DNA from: Campylobacter sp. MIT 99-7217
GTDB lineage: Bacteria > Campylobacterota > Campylobacteria > Campylobacterales > Campylobacteraceae
Length of the DNA stretch: 64,000 bases
Assembly: GCF_006864365.1 (NCBI RefSeq)
Contig: NZ_QHLJ01000002.1
Location: 180,494 to 244,493, forward strand
Direction of reading: 5' to 3'
Below, piece by piece: positions 25,555 to 35,800 of this stretch. The notes under the pieces are model-generated. The model ran no database searches. It saw only the letters and a program-made list of their open reading frames with translations, and was not told the DNA's origin. Made by a program: the position numbers and the translations under genes. Positions within the stretch are counted from its first letter, which is position 1; every line of letters begins with the position of its first letter.

Positions 25555-26535
25555 ATGATAGTTTTTAACAAAAATAAGCAAGTTGCCTTAAATTTGGAAC
25601 AAAGCTTAAATATAAATTTAGAAGAGCTAAGAAGCACTTGGGAAAGCCAAGCTAGCTATGCTTTGGAAAATGAGCAAAAAACACTTAAGGGAAGAAGCCT
25701 TTGGCAAAATGCGATGAGGCGTTTTGTGCGTAATAAAGCGGCCATAGCCTCAGTTATACTTATACTTATAGTGCTTTTCTTTTCTTTTTTTGGCTCTTAT
25801 TTAAGTGGCTTTAACTACGATGATACAGATTTTTCTTTAATGGATTCAAGTCCAAGCTTTGCTAGCGGGCATTATTTTGGCACGGATAATCTTGGCAGGG
25901 ATTTATTTGTTCGTGTTGCTATTGGGGGTAAAATTTCTTTGCTTGTAGGTATAGCAGGTGCTTTAATGGCTATAATCATTGGGGTCATTTATGGGGCAAG
26001 TTCAGGCTTTTTGGGAGGCAAGATTGATATTGTGATGATGAGGATCTTAGAGATCTTTTCTGCTCTTCCTTTTATGTTTTTTGTGATCTTGCTCGTTACT
26101 TTTTTTGGTCAAAGTCTTTTTTTGATCTTTGTGGCCATTGGGGCTGTAAGCTGGCTTGATATGGCAAGGATAGTAAGAGGGCAAACCCTAAGCCTTAAAA
26201 ATAAAGAATTCGTCCAAGCTGCCTTGGTTTGTGGGGTTAGCACAAGTGGGATTATCTTTAAGCATATAGTGCCAAATTTACTTGGAGTGGTGGTCGTTTA
26301 TGCTTCTTTATTAGTTCCTAGCATGATACTTTTTGAATCCTTTTTAAGCTTCTTAGGACTTGGGGTGCAAGAGCCACTAAGCTCTTGGGGTTCTTTGATG
26401 AATGATGGGGTAAGTTCTATGGAGCAAACCCCTTGGCTTGTAGCCTTTCCAGCTACTTTTTTGGTTATCACCTTATTTTGCTTTAATTTCATAGGTGATG
26501 GGCTAAGAGATGCACTAGATCCTAAGGATAGATGA
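25555..26535 (+). CDS. oppC: OppC: peptide ABC transporter permease
   Basis: This is a permease of about 326 residues with an N-terminal cytoplasmic extension containing GRSLWQNAMRRFVRNKAA, typical of OppC/DppC. Membrane segments begin near residue 65 and the coupling loop is around GVSTSGIIFKHIVPNLLG. I prefer the ATG at 25555 over the GTG at 25552. It overlaps oppD as ATGA. Confidence 0.9.
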   Translation: MIVFNKNKQVALNLEQSLNINLEELRSTWESQASYALENEQKTLKGRSLWQNAMRRFVRNKAAIASVILILIVLFFSFFGSYLSGFNYDDTDFSLMDSSPSFASGHYFGTDNLGRDLFVRVAIGGKISLLVGIAGALMAIIIGVIYGASSGFLGGKIDIVMMRILEIFSALPFMFFVILLVTFFGQSLFLIFVAIGAVSWLDMARIVRGQTLSLKNKEFVQAALVCGVSTSGIIFKHIVPNLLGVVVVYASLLVPSMILFESFLSFLGLGVQEPLSSWGSLMNDGVSSMEQTPWLVAFPATFLVITLFCFNFIGDGLRDALDPKDR

Positions 26536-27506
26536 TGTTATTAGAAGTAAGAAATTTAGAAGTAAGCTTTAAAACTCCTGATGGTATAGTAAGAGCGGTT
26601 AATGATCTAAGCTTTGATTTAAAAGAGGGACAAACCCTTGGCATAGTAGGCGAATCAGGCTCAGGCAAATCTCAATCCGTTTTCGCTCTTTTGGGACTTT
26701 TAGCTAAAAATAGCATAGTCAAAGGCTCTGTTTTATTTGAGGGCAAGGAAATCTTAAATTTAAAGCCTAAGGATATGAATCATTTGCGTTCTGAAAAGAT
26801 GTCCATAGTCTTTCAAGACTCAATGACAGCACTTAATCCTTATGTAAAGCTTGGCGATCAGCTTTGCGAGGTTTTAACCGTGCATAAGGGCTTAAGTTAT
26901 AAAGAAGCCTTTAAAGAGTGCGTAGCTATGCTTGATGCGGTTAAGATCCCTGAGTCTAAAAAGCGTATGAATCAATACCCACACGAGCTTAGCGGAGGTA
27001 TGAGGCAAAGGATTATGATAGCTATGGCACTTTTATGCAAGCCCAAGCTTTTAATCGCTGATGAGCCAACTACAGCTTTAGATGTAACTGTTCAAGCTCA
27101 AATCATGGCTTTATTAAAAGAGCTTCAAAAAGAACTTGGCATGGCTATCATACTTATCACTCATGATTTGGGTGTGGTTGCTGGTGCTTGTGATGAAGTT
27201 TTGGTGATGTATGCAGGAAGGCTTATGGAATACACCAAGGCAGACGAGGTCTTTTACCACCCAAGCCACCCTTACACCCTAGGGCTTATGAAAACCATAC
27301 CTCGCCTTGATATACAACAAGATGAGCTAAATTTAATACCCGGAAATCCTCCTGATTTATTAAATTTACCAAAGGGTTGTGCCTTTGCTCCAAGATGTGC
27401 CTTTGCTAAGCAAATTTGTATGAACAAACCCCCTTTAGAAGAGCTTGCTCCTCATAAAAAAAGGGCTTGTTTTGCCCCTGTTGAAGCTGTTTTAAGGAGT
27501 TTTTGA
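26532..27506 (+). CDS. oppD: OppD: peptide ABC transporter ATPase
   Basis: The 324-residue ATPase has Walker A GESGSGKS (about residue 40), signature LSGGMRQR, Walker B LLIADEPTTALDV and the His switch ITHDLG. The C-terminal oligopeptide-transporter extension has Cys-rich GCAFAPRCAFAKQIC. It pairs with OppF. Confidence 0.92.
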   Translation: MMLLEVRNLEVSFKTPDGIVRAVNDLSFDLKEGQTLGIVGESGSGKSQSVFALLGLLAKNSIVKGSVLFEGKEILNLKPKDMNHLRSEKMSIVFQDSMTALNPYVKLGDQLCEVLTVHKGLSYKEAFKECVAMLDAVKIPESKKRMNQYPHELSGGMRQRIMIAMALLCKPKLLIADEPTTALDVTVQAQIMALLKELQKELGMAIILITHDLGVVAGACDEVLVMYAGRLMEYTKADEVFYHPSHPYTLGLMKTIPRLDIQQDELNLIPGNPPDLLNLPKGCAFAPRCAFAKQICMNKPPLEELAPHKKRACFAPVEAVLRSF

Positions 27507-28489
27507 TGAAAGAGGTACTTTTAGAGGTAAATGATCTTAGCGTTTTTTATAAGATTAAAAGCAATCAAGGCTTTTTTGGCAATAAAAAAATCAAAATGAA
27601 AGCCGTCAGCAAGATAAGCTTTAAGCTTTATAAGGGCGAAACCTTAGGTATAGTGGGTGAGTCAGGCTGTGGTAAATCAAGTCTTGCTAAGGCTCTTTTA
27701 GGGCTTAATAAAGATATTGAAGGCTCTATACTTTGGCTTGGAAAGCACATAGAAAAGCAAGATAAAAAGCAGTGGAAAAGCACCAGAAAGGACATTCAAA
27801 TGATCTTTCAAGACCCTCTTGCTTCCTTAAATCCTAGAATGAGTATAGGAGATATCATAGCAGAGCCTTTAAAAACGCATTTTCCAAAGCTAAGTGCTAG
27901 CGAGGTTCGCAAAAAGGTTCGATCCATTATGCAAAAGGTTGGTTTGTTGCCAAATTTAATCAATCGCTATCCACACGAGTTTTCAGGGGGTCAGTGCCAA
28001 AGGATAGGCATAGCAAGGGCTTTGATCTTAGAGCCTAAGCTCATAGTTTGCGATGAGCCTGTTTCTGCTTTAGATGTGTCTATTCAAGCTCAGGTTGTAA
28101 ATTTGCTAAAAAGTTTGCAGCTTCAAAACCAGCTTTCACTCATCTTTATCGCTCATGATCTTTCTATCATTAAGCATATTTCTGATAGGGTTTTGGTGAT
28201 GTATCTTGGAAATTTGGTCGAACTTGCTAATTATGAGCAAATTTACAATGAAACCAAGCATCCTTACACTAAGGCTTTGATGTCTGCTGTGCCTATACCT
28301 GATCCAAAGATAGAAAAAACCAAGCAAATACAGCTTTTAGAAGGGGATTTACCCTCTCCTATCAATCCTCCAAGTGGCTGCGTGTTTAGAACTCGCTGTC
28401 CTTTAGCTGATGAAAACTGCGCTAAAAATAAGCCTGAGTTAAGGGAAAAAAACGAGCATTTTTACGCTTGTTTTAAGGTAGAAGCTTGA
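27506..28489 (+). CDS. oppF: OppF: peptide ABC transporter ATPase
   Basis: This second ATPase has Walker A GESGCGKS, signature FSGGQCQR, Walker B LIVCDEPVSALDV, IAHDLS and a C-terminal extension with GCVFRTRCPLADENC. I chose the ATG at 27506, overlapping the oppD stop as TGATG with AAGGAG upstream, rather than a TTG at 27503. A strong hairpin terminator follows. Confidence 0.92.
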   Translation: MKEVLLEVNDLSVFYKIKSNQGFFGNKKIKMKAVSKISFKLYKGETLGIVGESGCGKSSLAKALLGLNKDIEGSILWLGKHIEKQDKKQWKSTRKDIQMIFQDPLASLNPRMSIGDIIAEPLKTHFPKLSASEVRKKVRSIMQKVGLLPNLINRYPHEFSGGQCQRIGIARALILEPKLIVCDEPVSALDVSIQAQVVNLLKSLQLQNQLSLIFIAHDLSIIKHISDRVLVMYLGNLVELANYEQIYNETKHPYTKALMSAVPIPDPKIEKTKQIQLLEGDLPSPINPPSGCVFRTRCPLADENCAKNKPELREKNEHFYACFKVEA

Positions 28490-28490
28490 G

Positions 28491-28517
28491 ATAAAAGCAA
28501 GTAAGACTTGCTTTTAT
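28491..28517 (+). terminator. Intrinsic terminator after oppABCDF
   Basis: ATAAAAGCAAGT (28491-28502) pairs perfectly with ACTTGCTTTTAT (28506-28517) across a three-base loop, directly after the oppF stop. Confidence 0.75.
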
Positions 28518-28610
28518 ACCACATGCTATTTAAAAAGAATTTATATCTGCAGTTCATAGTTTTAAAAAAGTTTTTTGAGTTTAATTAGATAAGAAAGGTT
28601 TTTTAAGAAT

Positions 28611-28634
28611 AACCATCTTCAAAAGAAGATGGTT
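28611..28634 (-). terminator. Terminator hairpin downstream of the porin gene
   Basis: AACCATCTTC (28611-28620) and GAAGATGGTT (28625-28634) pair across AAAA, five bases beyond the porin stop in the minus direction. The following U-tract is weak. Confidence 0.55.
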
Positions 28635-28639
28635 GTGTG

Positions 28640-30052
28640 TTAAAATTTATAGAGGGCTTGGAAACGAGCTGTATTTTTCTTACCCTTTGTATCTGGCTTG
28701 CTTGCAGTGCCATCTTTAGCATTATAATCAAGCATAGAATACCAAAGCAAAAAGTCAAGTTTTTTACCAAGCTTATAGGTAAGATCAACAACATATTCAT
28801 TTTTCTGACCTCCACCGATCTTTGCTGCATCTTGGTTGCCAAGACCTGTTTTTGTGCCTCCTATAACAACTTGTATCCCGGCTCTAAAGTCATTAAAGGT
28901 ATAGCCTATGTTTGTGTAGGCAAAGGTATTTTTACCAAAGCTATTGGTGTAGTTTGAGCCTTGAAGATATTTGATTTGACGACCCGGCATACCAAGTTTG
29001 CCATCTTCTTCTAAGGTATTGATCGTAAAGACTTTTTCCTTACCATAGGTAACAAAACCAAGTTTTGCGTCAAAGCCGTAAGCTTCTATGGTTCCTGAGA
29101 AGTTAATCAAGTTACCATTGTCGAGATTGTCTTTGATTTTTTGTCCATTTGCATCCCAAGAAGCAAATCTATCCTTTGTGAAGCTGTCGATAGAATTTCC
29201 AAGGTAGTCAAATTGAAAGCCCCAGTCTAAACCTTCAATGATAGGCATTTTATAACGCACATCAAGGACATAGAACAAGGCTCTATTGTCAAGATAGCCT
29301 AGCCAAATTTGAGGTTTGAGTGAAGCAAAACCAAGATCATAAGAACCCACCATAGAAGCACCTAAGAAATTTTGTCTAAAAAGAAAATCACTTGCTTCTG
29401 TATTTCCGATCGCATCTGTTTTTAGCCTTGTATTGCCTACACGACCATTAGCAGGAGTAGCACCTAGTATGCTTCCAATCCCACCTTTTCCGTTGTTTCC
29501 AAACACTCTATCGCCGTCATTTTCGAAATTATCAAGTCCAAAGACAGAAAGCTTTGTGCCTTCTAAACCAGAGTAAGAAGCCAAAGCTCCCATAGCAACC
29601 ATTCCATCGTCCCATATTGTTGTGAGTCCTTGTCGTCCTAATTTAAGTTCAAGATCTTCATAGTTATAACCTAAGTAGGCTTGGCGTAGGTTAAATGGGG
29701 TGCTTGTGTTGGTTTGTCCGTTATTTCCATTATATCCTGAATTTTGAGGAAAGCTTCTATCTGAAGAAAGATGCTGAAGTTGTCCGTAAAAATTTAAGCC
29801 ATAACCAAGCTGAACTAAGGCTCCTAGTCTAACCCTTACATTGTGTACTTGTTTTCCTGTAATGTTTGAATGTCCGTCTATAGATTTGTAGTTATCTCCA
29901 TCTTTCCATTCACCAGAAGAAAAGCGGTATCTTAAGTTACCATCTATTTTCACATCTTTGATGGCTTCTTCAAGCGCTGTTGCTGCGTGAGCTGTGCTTA
30001 GTCCTACACAGGCAAGTGCTGCCACTAAACTGAGCTTTATTGTTTTTTTCAT
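28640..30052 (-). CDS. porA: Major outer membrane porin (Campylobacter MOMP family)
   Basis: The 470-residue protein has a cleaved signal peptide (ends around AHA, residue 23) and a 16- to 18-strand barrel profile. Family features include DGNLRYRF early, FNLRQAYLGYNYEDLELKLGRQ, and a C-terminal aromatic residue (ALYKF). It is the MOMP/PorA family of general porins. The related Omp50 cannot be excluded from sequence alone. It is longer than C. jejuni PorA (about 424 residues), with Gly/Asn-rich stretches likely to be surface loops. A near-consensus ribosome site (TAGGAGGAA) and single-gene unit fit very high expression. Confidence 0.82.
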   Translation of the reverse strand: MKKTIKLSLVAALACVGLSTAHAATALEEAIKDVKIDGNLRYRFSSGEWKDGDNYKSIDGHSNITGKQVHNVRVRLGALVQLGYGLNFYGQLQHLSSDRSFPQNSGYNGNNGQTNTSTPFNLRQAYLGYNYEDLELKLGRQGLTTIWDDGMVAMGALASYSGLEGTKLSVFGLDNFENDGDRVFGNNGKGGIGSILGATPANGRVGNTRLKTDAIGNTEASDFLFRQNFLGASMVGSYDLGFASLKPQIWLGYLDNRALFYVLDVRYKMPIIEGLDWGFQFDYLGNSIDSFTKDRFASWDANGQKIKDNLDNGNLINFSGTIEAYGFDAKLGFVTYGKEKVFTINTLEEDGKLGMPGRQIKYLQGSNYTNSFGKNTFAYTNIGYTFNDFRAGIQVVIGGTKTGLGNQDAAKIGGGQKNEYVVDLTYKLGKKLDFLLWYSMLDYNAKDGTASKPDTKGKKNTARFQALYKF

Positions 30053-30103
30053 AATTCCTCCTAAAATAAGATATTTTCAGTATAACATAATTTTTTTTTT
30101 TTT
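30053..30103 (-). promoter_or_regulatory. Porin promoter with A13 tract just upstream of the -10
   Basis: On the minus strand thirteen As (30103-30091) are followed by TTATGTTATACT, whose TATACT -10 covers 30084-30079, about 27 bases before the ATG, then AGGAGGAA. The A-run sits where the spacer and -35 lie, so length changes could tune expression. Confidence 0.5.
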
Positions 30104-30560
30104 ATTCTTTATTTATCTTTTGTTATATATTTTTGTTACTAAAATTCACAATAAATAATAAAAATCAGCTAGAAAAACTAGAAATATATACAAAATCGAA
30201 TGAAATTAAGGCAATGTATTACAAAATTACACATATAAAAATTGAAAAAGGGCTGTTAAAAAATAAATAACACAACACTTTTAAATACAAAAGCAAAGAC
30301 ACTTAAAAAAATTTTAAAACAAAGCTTAAAATATAGCCTCTCTATAAGAGAGGCTCGGTAGTAAAGAAGAATTGTTTTTAAAGTCTAATTGTCTCAAAAT
30401 TTAAGTTAAAAAATACTTAAGTTTTAGACAAAAAAACGATTATTTTAAAATTTATATTTTAATTTCAGTGAGTATTTTATGTTTAGCTATGATTGTGTAA
30501 GTATTTGTAGGCATTGTAAAAATTGTTGGCTAAAAAGGCATATCATCAACAAATATAAAA
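30104..30560. other. Intergenic region with a strong 9-bp hairpin
   Basis: No coding frame was found. The main feature is AGCCTCTCT-ATA-AGAGAGGCT at 30335-30355, a perfect 9-bp stem with a 3-base loop standing out from AT-rich surroundings. It lacks a clear U-tract in either direction. It could be part of a small RNA or the end of a transcript. Confidence 0.5.
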
Positions 30561-31325
30561 TCAGCCTACTAAATTTGTTAGAAATTCTTTCCTAGAAACA
30601 GCGATAAAAGAAGGACACAAGAAGCTTTCTTGGTTATAAAGTATGGGTTTTAAGCTTAAATCACACATAAGACCACCACCATGATTAACTAAAAAATCTC
30701 CAGCAGCTATATCCCAAGAATGCAGGCTTTCTATGCGTCTATAAACCCCAGCCTCGCCATTACAAAGAGCATTAAATTTTAAAGCTGAAGAAATTTTAAT
30801 TGCTTCTAAATCATTTTTATCCATAAATTCTTTGCTTTGAGGATTAGGGTGATGAACGCTAAGTAAAAGCTTTTTTTTGTTTTGTAAAAAAAAGGATTCA
30901 TCAGGTATAAATTCAGCGTGATTTTTGAAAAGTTTGCTCTGCTGGTGAGCATAGAAAAGATTTTCTTTTTCAGGCTGTTCTATGAGTGCTAAAATAGGTC
31001 TTTGTCCTTGAATAAGAGCAATTAAAATGCAGTATTCATCACTGCCCTTGATAAAGCCCTTTGTTCCATCTAAAGGATCAATGAGCCAAAAATAAGGCAA
31101 ATTTTTTCTTTGTTCAAAGGGAAGAATTTGTTCTTCAGAGCAAATGGGGATATTGCTTTTTTTAAGGATTTTGCATAGGGCTTCGTTGGAGGCAAGGTCG
31201 GCTGAAGTTAGGGGACTTCGGTCATTTTTTTGCCAAATTTGTGGGTTTTGTTTTTCTTTTAAAATTGCCTTAGAAGCCTCATGGCTTGCACTAAGGGCAA
31301 GTTCAAGTAAGTCATCTAAATTCAT
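30561..31325 (-). CDS. cysQ: CysQ-like 3'(2'),5'-bisphosphate nucleotidase / inositol phosphatase family
   Basis: A protein of about 254 residues with the metal-binding signature DPLDGTKGFIKG (about residue 80) and the second motif WDIAAGDFLV. CysQ hydrolyses adenosine 3',5'-bisphosphate produced by sulfate assimilation; an inositol monophosphatase role is possible. I chose the ATG at 31325 (MNLDDLLELAL), preceded by AAAGGA, over the one at 31352. Apparently a single-gene unit. Confidence 0.8.
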   Translation of the reverse strand: MNLDDLLELALSASHEASKAILKEKQNPQIWQKNDRSPLTSADLASNEALCKILKKSNIPICSEEQILPFEQRKNLPYFWLIDPLDGTKGFIKGSDEYCILIALIQGQRPILALIEQPEKENLFYAHQQSKLFKNHAEFIPDESFFLQNKKKLLLSVHHPNPQSKEFMDKNDLEAIKISSALKFNALCNGEAGVYRRIESLHSWDIAAGDFLVNHGGGLMCDLSLKPILYNQESFLCPSFIAVSRKEFLTNLVG

Positions 31326-31431
31326 ATATTTTCCTTTGAGAAATTGTAACATAAATTTATTTTCAAGAAGTAATTTTAAGTTTATATTTAAGTAAGAAAA
31401 AAGGTAAATTAAGCCTATGAGCTTAAGGGAT

Positions 31432-32868
31432 CTACTCCCTAAAACTCATATCAAGATTTTTGGCATTTTCTTGGGTGTTATCTTCTAAGTCCTCCTTGGT
31501 GTTAAATCCCCCACCAAAGTTTTTAAATACCTCAACTAAGGAGCTTAGAACTTCGTAGTTTGAATTCACAAAATTAATCTGCGCATTAAGATAATTTCTT
31601 TGAGCATCTAAAAGATCGTTTAAGCTTATGCTCCCGCTTTCATAGCGAATTTGAGCTAAGGAGTAAATCTTTTCTTGGGCACTCAATAAATTTGCATAAT
31701 TAACCTCATTTTCATATGCTCCTTGCCTGTTGATAAGAGCGGTTCTTATCTCAGAAAATGCTGTTTTTAGAGTATTTTCATAATTTAAAAAGGCTTCATC
31801 TTTGGCAAGTTTGGCTAAATTTACATTTGATTTGATTTCGCCCCAATGAAAAATTGGCATCGCAAAACTAGCCCCAGCACTCCAAGCCCCACTACCAGCT
31901 TTAACTAAGGTATCTAAATCCCTACTTTGATAGCCTAAAAGCCCTGTTAAAGAAATGCTTGGTAAAAAAGCTGCCCTTGCAACACCTACAAGATAGTTGC
32001 TTTGCTCAAGTCTTTTTAAAGCAGCTGCAACATCAGGTCTTTGAAGTAAAATTCCACTACTTATACCCTCAGGCAGATCGATATTAAATTTTTGGATTTC
32101 TTTTTTATCAAAGCTTGAATATAAAATTTTATCAAAATCGCTTGAAACAAGTATGGTCAAAGCCTTTTCATTGGCGTCTTTGTTGAGTTTTGCACTTACA
32201 AGCTGGGCTTTTGCAGAGTCAAGCTGGGCTTTAAAGTTATAAAGTTCGTATTCGCTGATCGTGCCGACATTGTATTGTTCTGATTTAAGTAGGTAAGTTT
32301 CTTCATAGCTTTGAACACTTTTTTCTAAAATTTCAACCTGTCTGGCTAAATTTATGGCGTTAAAATAAAGCTTAGCAACATTTGCACTAAGGCTTAATCT
32401 TGCCACTTCAAAGTCAAGTGCTGAAGCCTCATAAGCCTTTGAAGCAGCACCCCATTGATCTCTTAGCTTACCCCATAAATCAAGCTCATAACTTAAATTC
32501 AAACCTAGTGAGTATTGGTTGCTTATAGAACCCTCTCTTGCACCACTAAGATTTTTAGGTGTCCTAGCTCTTGTGCCAGAAGCTGAACCATCGGCTTTTG
32601 GAAATAAAGCACTACGATCAATCCCTAAATTTTCAGCCGCCATTTCAAAACGCACAAAAGCTATTTTAAGATCGGTATTGTTTTTTAAAGCTTCTTGCAT
32701 GAGAGCATTTAAATCTTCGTCGTTAAAGGCTCTCCACCATTGTTTATCAACAAGAAAGGCTTGTTCTTTAGCTGTATAACTTGCTTCTTTGAGTTTTAAA
32801 CTCGGTTTTAAGGTGCAAGCACTAAAACTTAGGATACACACAAATAAAAACAAGTGAAATTTACGCAT
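31432..32868 (-). CDS. cmeC: CmeC: outer membrane channel of the CmeABC efflux pump
   Basis: This is a 478-residue TolC/OprM-family lipoprotein: signal peptide with lipobox LSFSAC (Cys 18), then two outer-membrane efflux repeats rich in heptad helices. It overlaps cmeB by 8 bases. A short GGGA/TCCC hairpin lies around its stop. It exports bile salts and antimicrobials together with CmeA and CmeB. Confidence 0.92.
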   Translation of the reverse strand: MRKFHLFLFVCILSFSACTLKPSLKLKEASYTAKEQAFLVDKQWWRAFNDEDLNALMQEALKNNTDLKIAFVRFEMAAENLGIDRSALFPKADGSASGTRARTPKNLSGAREGSISNQYSLGLNLSYELDLWGKLRDQWGAASKAYEASALDFEVARLSLSANVAKLYFNAINLARQVEILEKSVQSYEETYLLKSEQYNVGTISEYELYNFKAQLDSAKAQLVSAKLNKDANEKALTILVSSDFDKILYSSFDKKEIQKFNIDLPEGISSGILLQRPDVAAALKRLEQSNYLVGVARAAFLPSISLTGLLGYQSRDLDTLVKAGSGAWSAGASFAMPIFHWGEIKSNVNLAKLAKDEAFLNYENTLKTAFSEIRTALINRQGAYENEVNYANLLSAQEKIYSLAQIRYESGSISLNDLLDAQRNYLNAQINFVNSNYEVLSSLVEVFKNFGGGFNTKEDLEDNTQENAKNLDMSFRE

Positions 32869-35800
32869 TTTTCACTCCTTTCACACCTCTTTTTCTATCT
32901 AGCCATTCATTAAAGCTTTCAAGTAGATAGAAAAATAAAGGCACAAAGATGAGGGCTAGGGTTGAAGCTGCTATCATACCACCTATAAGTCCTGTTCCAA
33001 GTGAGTGTCTGCTCGCACTTCCAGCACCAGTAGCAATAACCAAAGGCAAAATCCCCAAGCAAAATGCCAAAGAAGTCATGCAAATAGGGCGAAATCTTAA
33101 TTTTGCTGCTTCAATGGAAGCTTGAAAAATACTCTTTCCTCTTTGCAAATGCTCTTCCATAGCAAACTCAACGATCAAAATCGCATTTTTAGCCGAAAGT
33201 CCTATAAGAAGCAATAGTCCTGTTTGAAAATATATATCATTGCTCACACTTGGATTGATAAAATTTCTAAGATATACAAAAAGCAAAGATCCAAATACCG
33301 CAAAAGGCACAGCTGTAACAACAGCTAGAGGCATGAGCCATCTTTCATATTGTGCTGCTAGGATTAAAAATACAAAAACAAGCCCTAAGATCATGGAGGT
33401 TTGTCCTGCACTTGAGCTTGAAACTTCTTGATAAGCTGAGCCACTCCAAGCTATGGTATAATCATCGCCCAAGGTCTCAGCCACAACATCACTAATTGCC
33501 TGTATGGCTTGTCCTGAGGTAAAGCCAGGAGCTGGATCTCCTTGAACCAAAGCTGCTGGGAAGAGGTTAAAACGCTTCACATCATCAGCACCTGTGCTTC
33601 TTGTTAGAGTAAGTACAGCATCAAGAGGCACCATAGTGCCATTACTTGAGCGAACAAAGATATTTTTCAAAGCTTCTTGAGTATTTCTAAAATCCCCCAA
33701 AGAACGCACATTGACCTGAAAGCTCTTTCCAAACATAGTAAAGTCGTTAACATAATAAGTGCCTATGGTTGAGGCTATGGTCGTAAAAATATCTTGCATG
33801 TTTAAGCCATAAGCCTTTAACTTGTCTCTATTGATTTCAAGTTTAAACTGAGGAAAGCTAGTATCAAGTGTTGTTCTTACATTTGCTAAATCAGGTCTGT
33901 TTCTAGCTGCTACTAAAAGGGCATTGACATCTTCTTGAATTTGAGCATAAGTCTTACCACTTCTATTTTGAACATACATATCAAAGCCACCTGTAAGACT
34001 TAAGCCTTGGATTGGCGGTGGATTGACGAAGAAAGTTTGTCCGTCTGTATTGGCTGCGTTTTTGATATTGTATTGTAAGGCTAGTGCTTGGGCGGTCATA
34101 TTTCTATCTCCCCAATCCTTCATACTCACAAAGGATACTCCAGCATTTTCTTTTAAAGAGCTTGTAAAAAGGTCAAAGCCTATCATAGACATGCTGTATT
34201 TTACCAAGGGATCTTGATTAAAATCCTTTGAAAGTTCATCAATATACCCAACAGTCCTATGAAGTGCTGAAGCTGCTGGCAAATTTGTAATCGCAATAAC
34301 TGTTCCTTGATCCTCAGAAGGAACTAAGGCTTTTGGAACGATAAGATATAAATATCCTGTTAAACCAAGCATACCAACAAAAACAAGAACAAAACGAATC
34401 GGTCTTTGTAAAACAAAGGCGACAATAGAAGTAAAAACTTTTGTACTCCAATCAAAAAAATCATTAAATTTTTCAACGATTTTAAAAGGTTTTCCCATAT
34501 TTCGCTTTAAAAATAAGGCACATAAAGAAGGCGTTAAGCTCAGAGCCACAAAGCCTGAAATAGCCACCGAAATAGCTAGAGTAAGGGCAAATTGTTTTTG
34601 AATTTGTCCTGTAAAGCCTCCCATAAAAGAAACAGGGATAAATACAGCACAAAGCACAAGTACGATAGAAATAACAGGAGAAGTGATCTCGCCCATAGAT
34701 ATAATGGCTGCGTCTTTTACGCTGATATTTTTATCCTCATGTATGATTCTGTCTATATTTTCAACCACGATGATCGCATCATCAACAACAATACCAATAG
34801 CCAAAATAAGAGCAAACAAGGTCAGCAAATTTACACTAAAGCCTAAAACATAAAGTCCTGCAAAGGTTCCAAGTAAAGAAACAGGAATGGCTATCATAGG
34901 GATAATAGTCGATCGGAAATTTTTTAAGAAAAAATACATAACGATAATAACCAAAACAAAAGCTTCCACAAAGGTTTTGATCACTTCTTCTATGGAAGCT
35001 ACAACGAATTCAGTTGTATCATAAGGGATATTATACTCAAGCCCTGCGGGGAAGTTTTTAGAAAGTTCTTCCATTTTTGCTTTAACAAGTCCTGCTACTT
35101 CGATAGCATTTGCACCTGATTGTAAATTGATCATGATAGGAACAGCATCATTTCCGTTTAAGCGTCCTTGAGAGACATATTGTTGCGAGCCAATTTCTAC
35201 TTTTGCTACATCTTTTATGCGTAAAAACGAACCATCGCTATTTGCTCTTAAGATGATATTTTCAAATTCTTCTATAGTATTTAAACGCCCTTTCATTGTG
35301 ATAGAATACACATAAGGGGATTTTTGAGCAACAGGTTCTTCGCCTATCTTACCGGTGGCATATTGGGTATTTTGTTCGCTTATGGCAGAGATTACCTCAC
35401 TTGCCGTAACATTAAATTTGTTTAATAAATTTGGATCTGTCCAAATTCTCATAGAGTAATTTTTATTTCCAATAGCCGTCGCATCGCCAACTCCTGGAAC
35501 CCTTTTTAAATCATCTAAGATATTTAAAACGATATAATTATAAATTTCAGTCGAATCCATACTACCATCAGAATTTAGGGTAATGGCTGCAAGTATTGTT
35601 GAAGAGGCTTTTCTTACGGTTACCCCAAGCCTTTTTACATCTTCAGGAAGCTTTGCTGTGGCAGCTGAAATTCTGTTATTGACATTAATTGTTGCTTGAT
35701 CAGGATCGGTTCCTATGTCAAAATAAACTGTCATTCTCATCGAACCTGCTGATGAAGTGGTGTCAATATAAATCATATCTTCAACCCCATTAATAGCATC

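Noticed and set aside
23006..28489. Nickel transporter (NikZYXWV) assignment for the ABC operon
   Set aside because: The substrate-binding protein is much closer to E. coli OppA in many motifs, and there is no nickel-specific feature visible.
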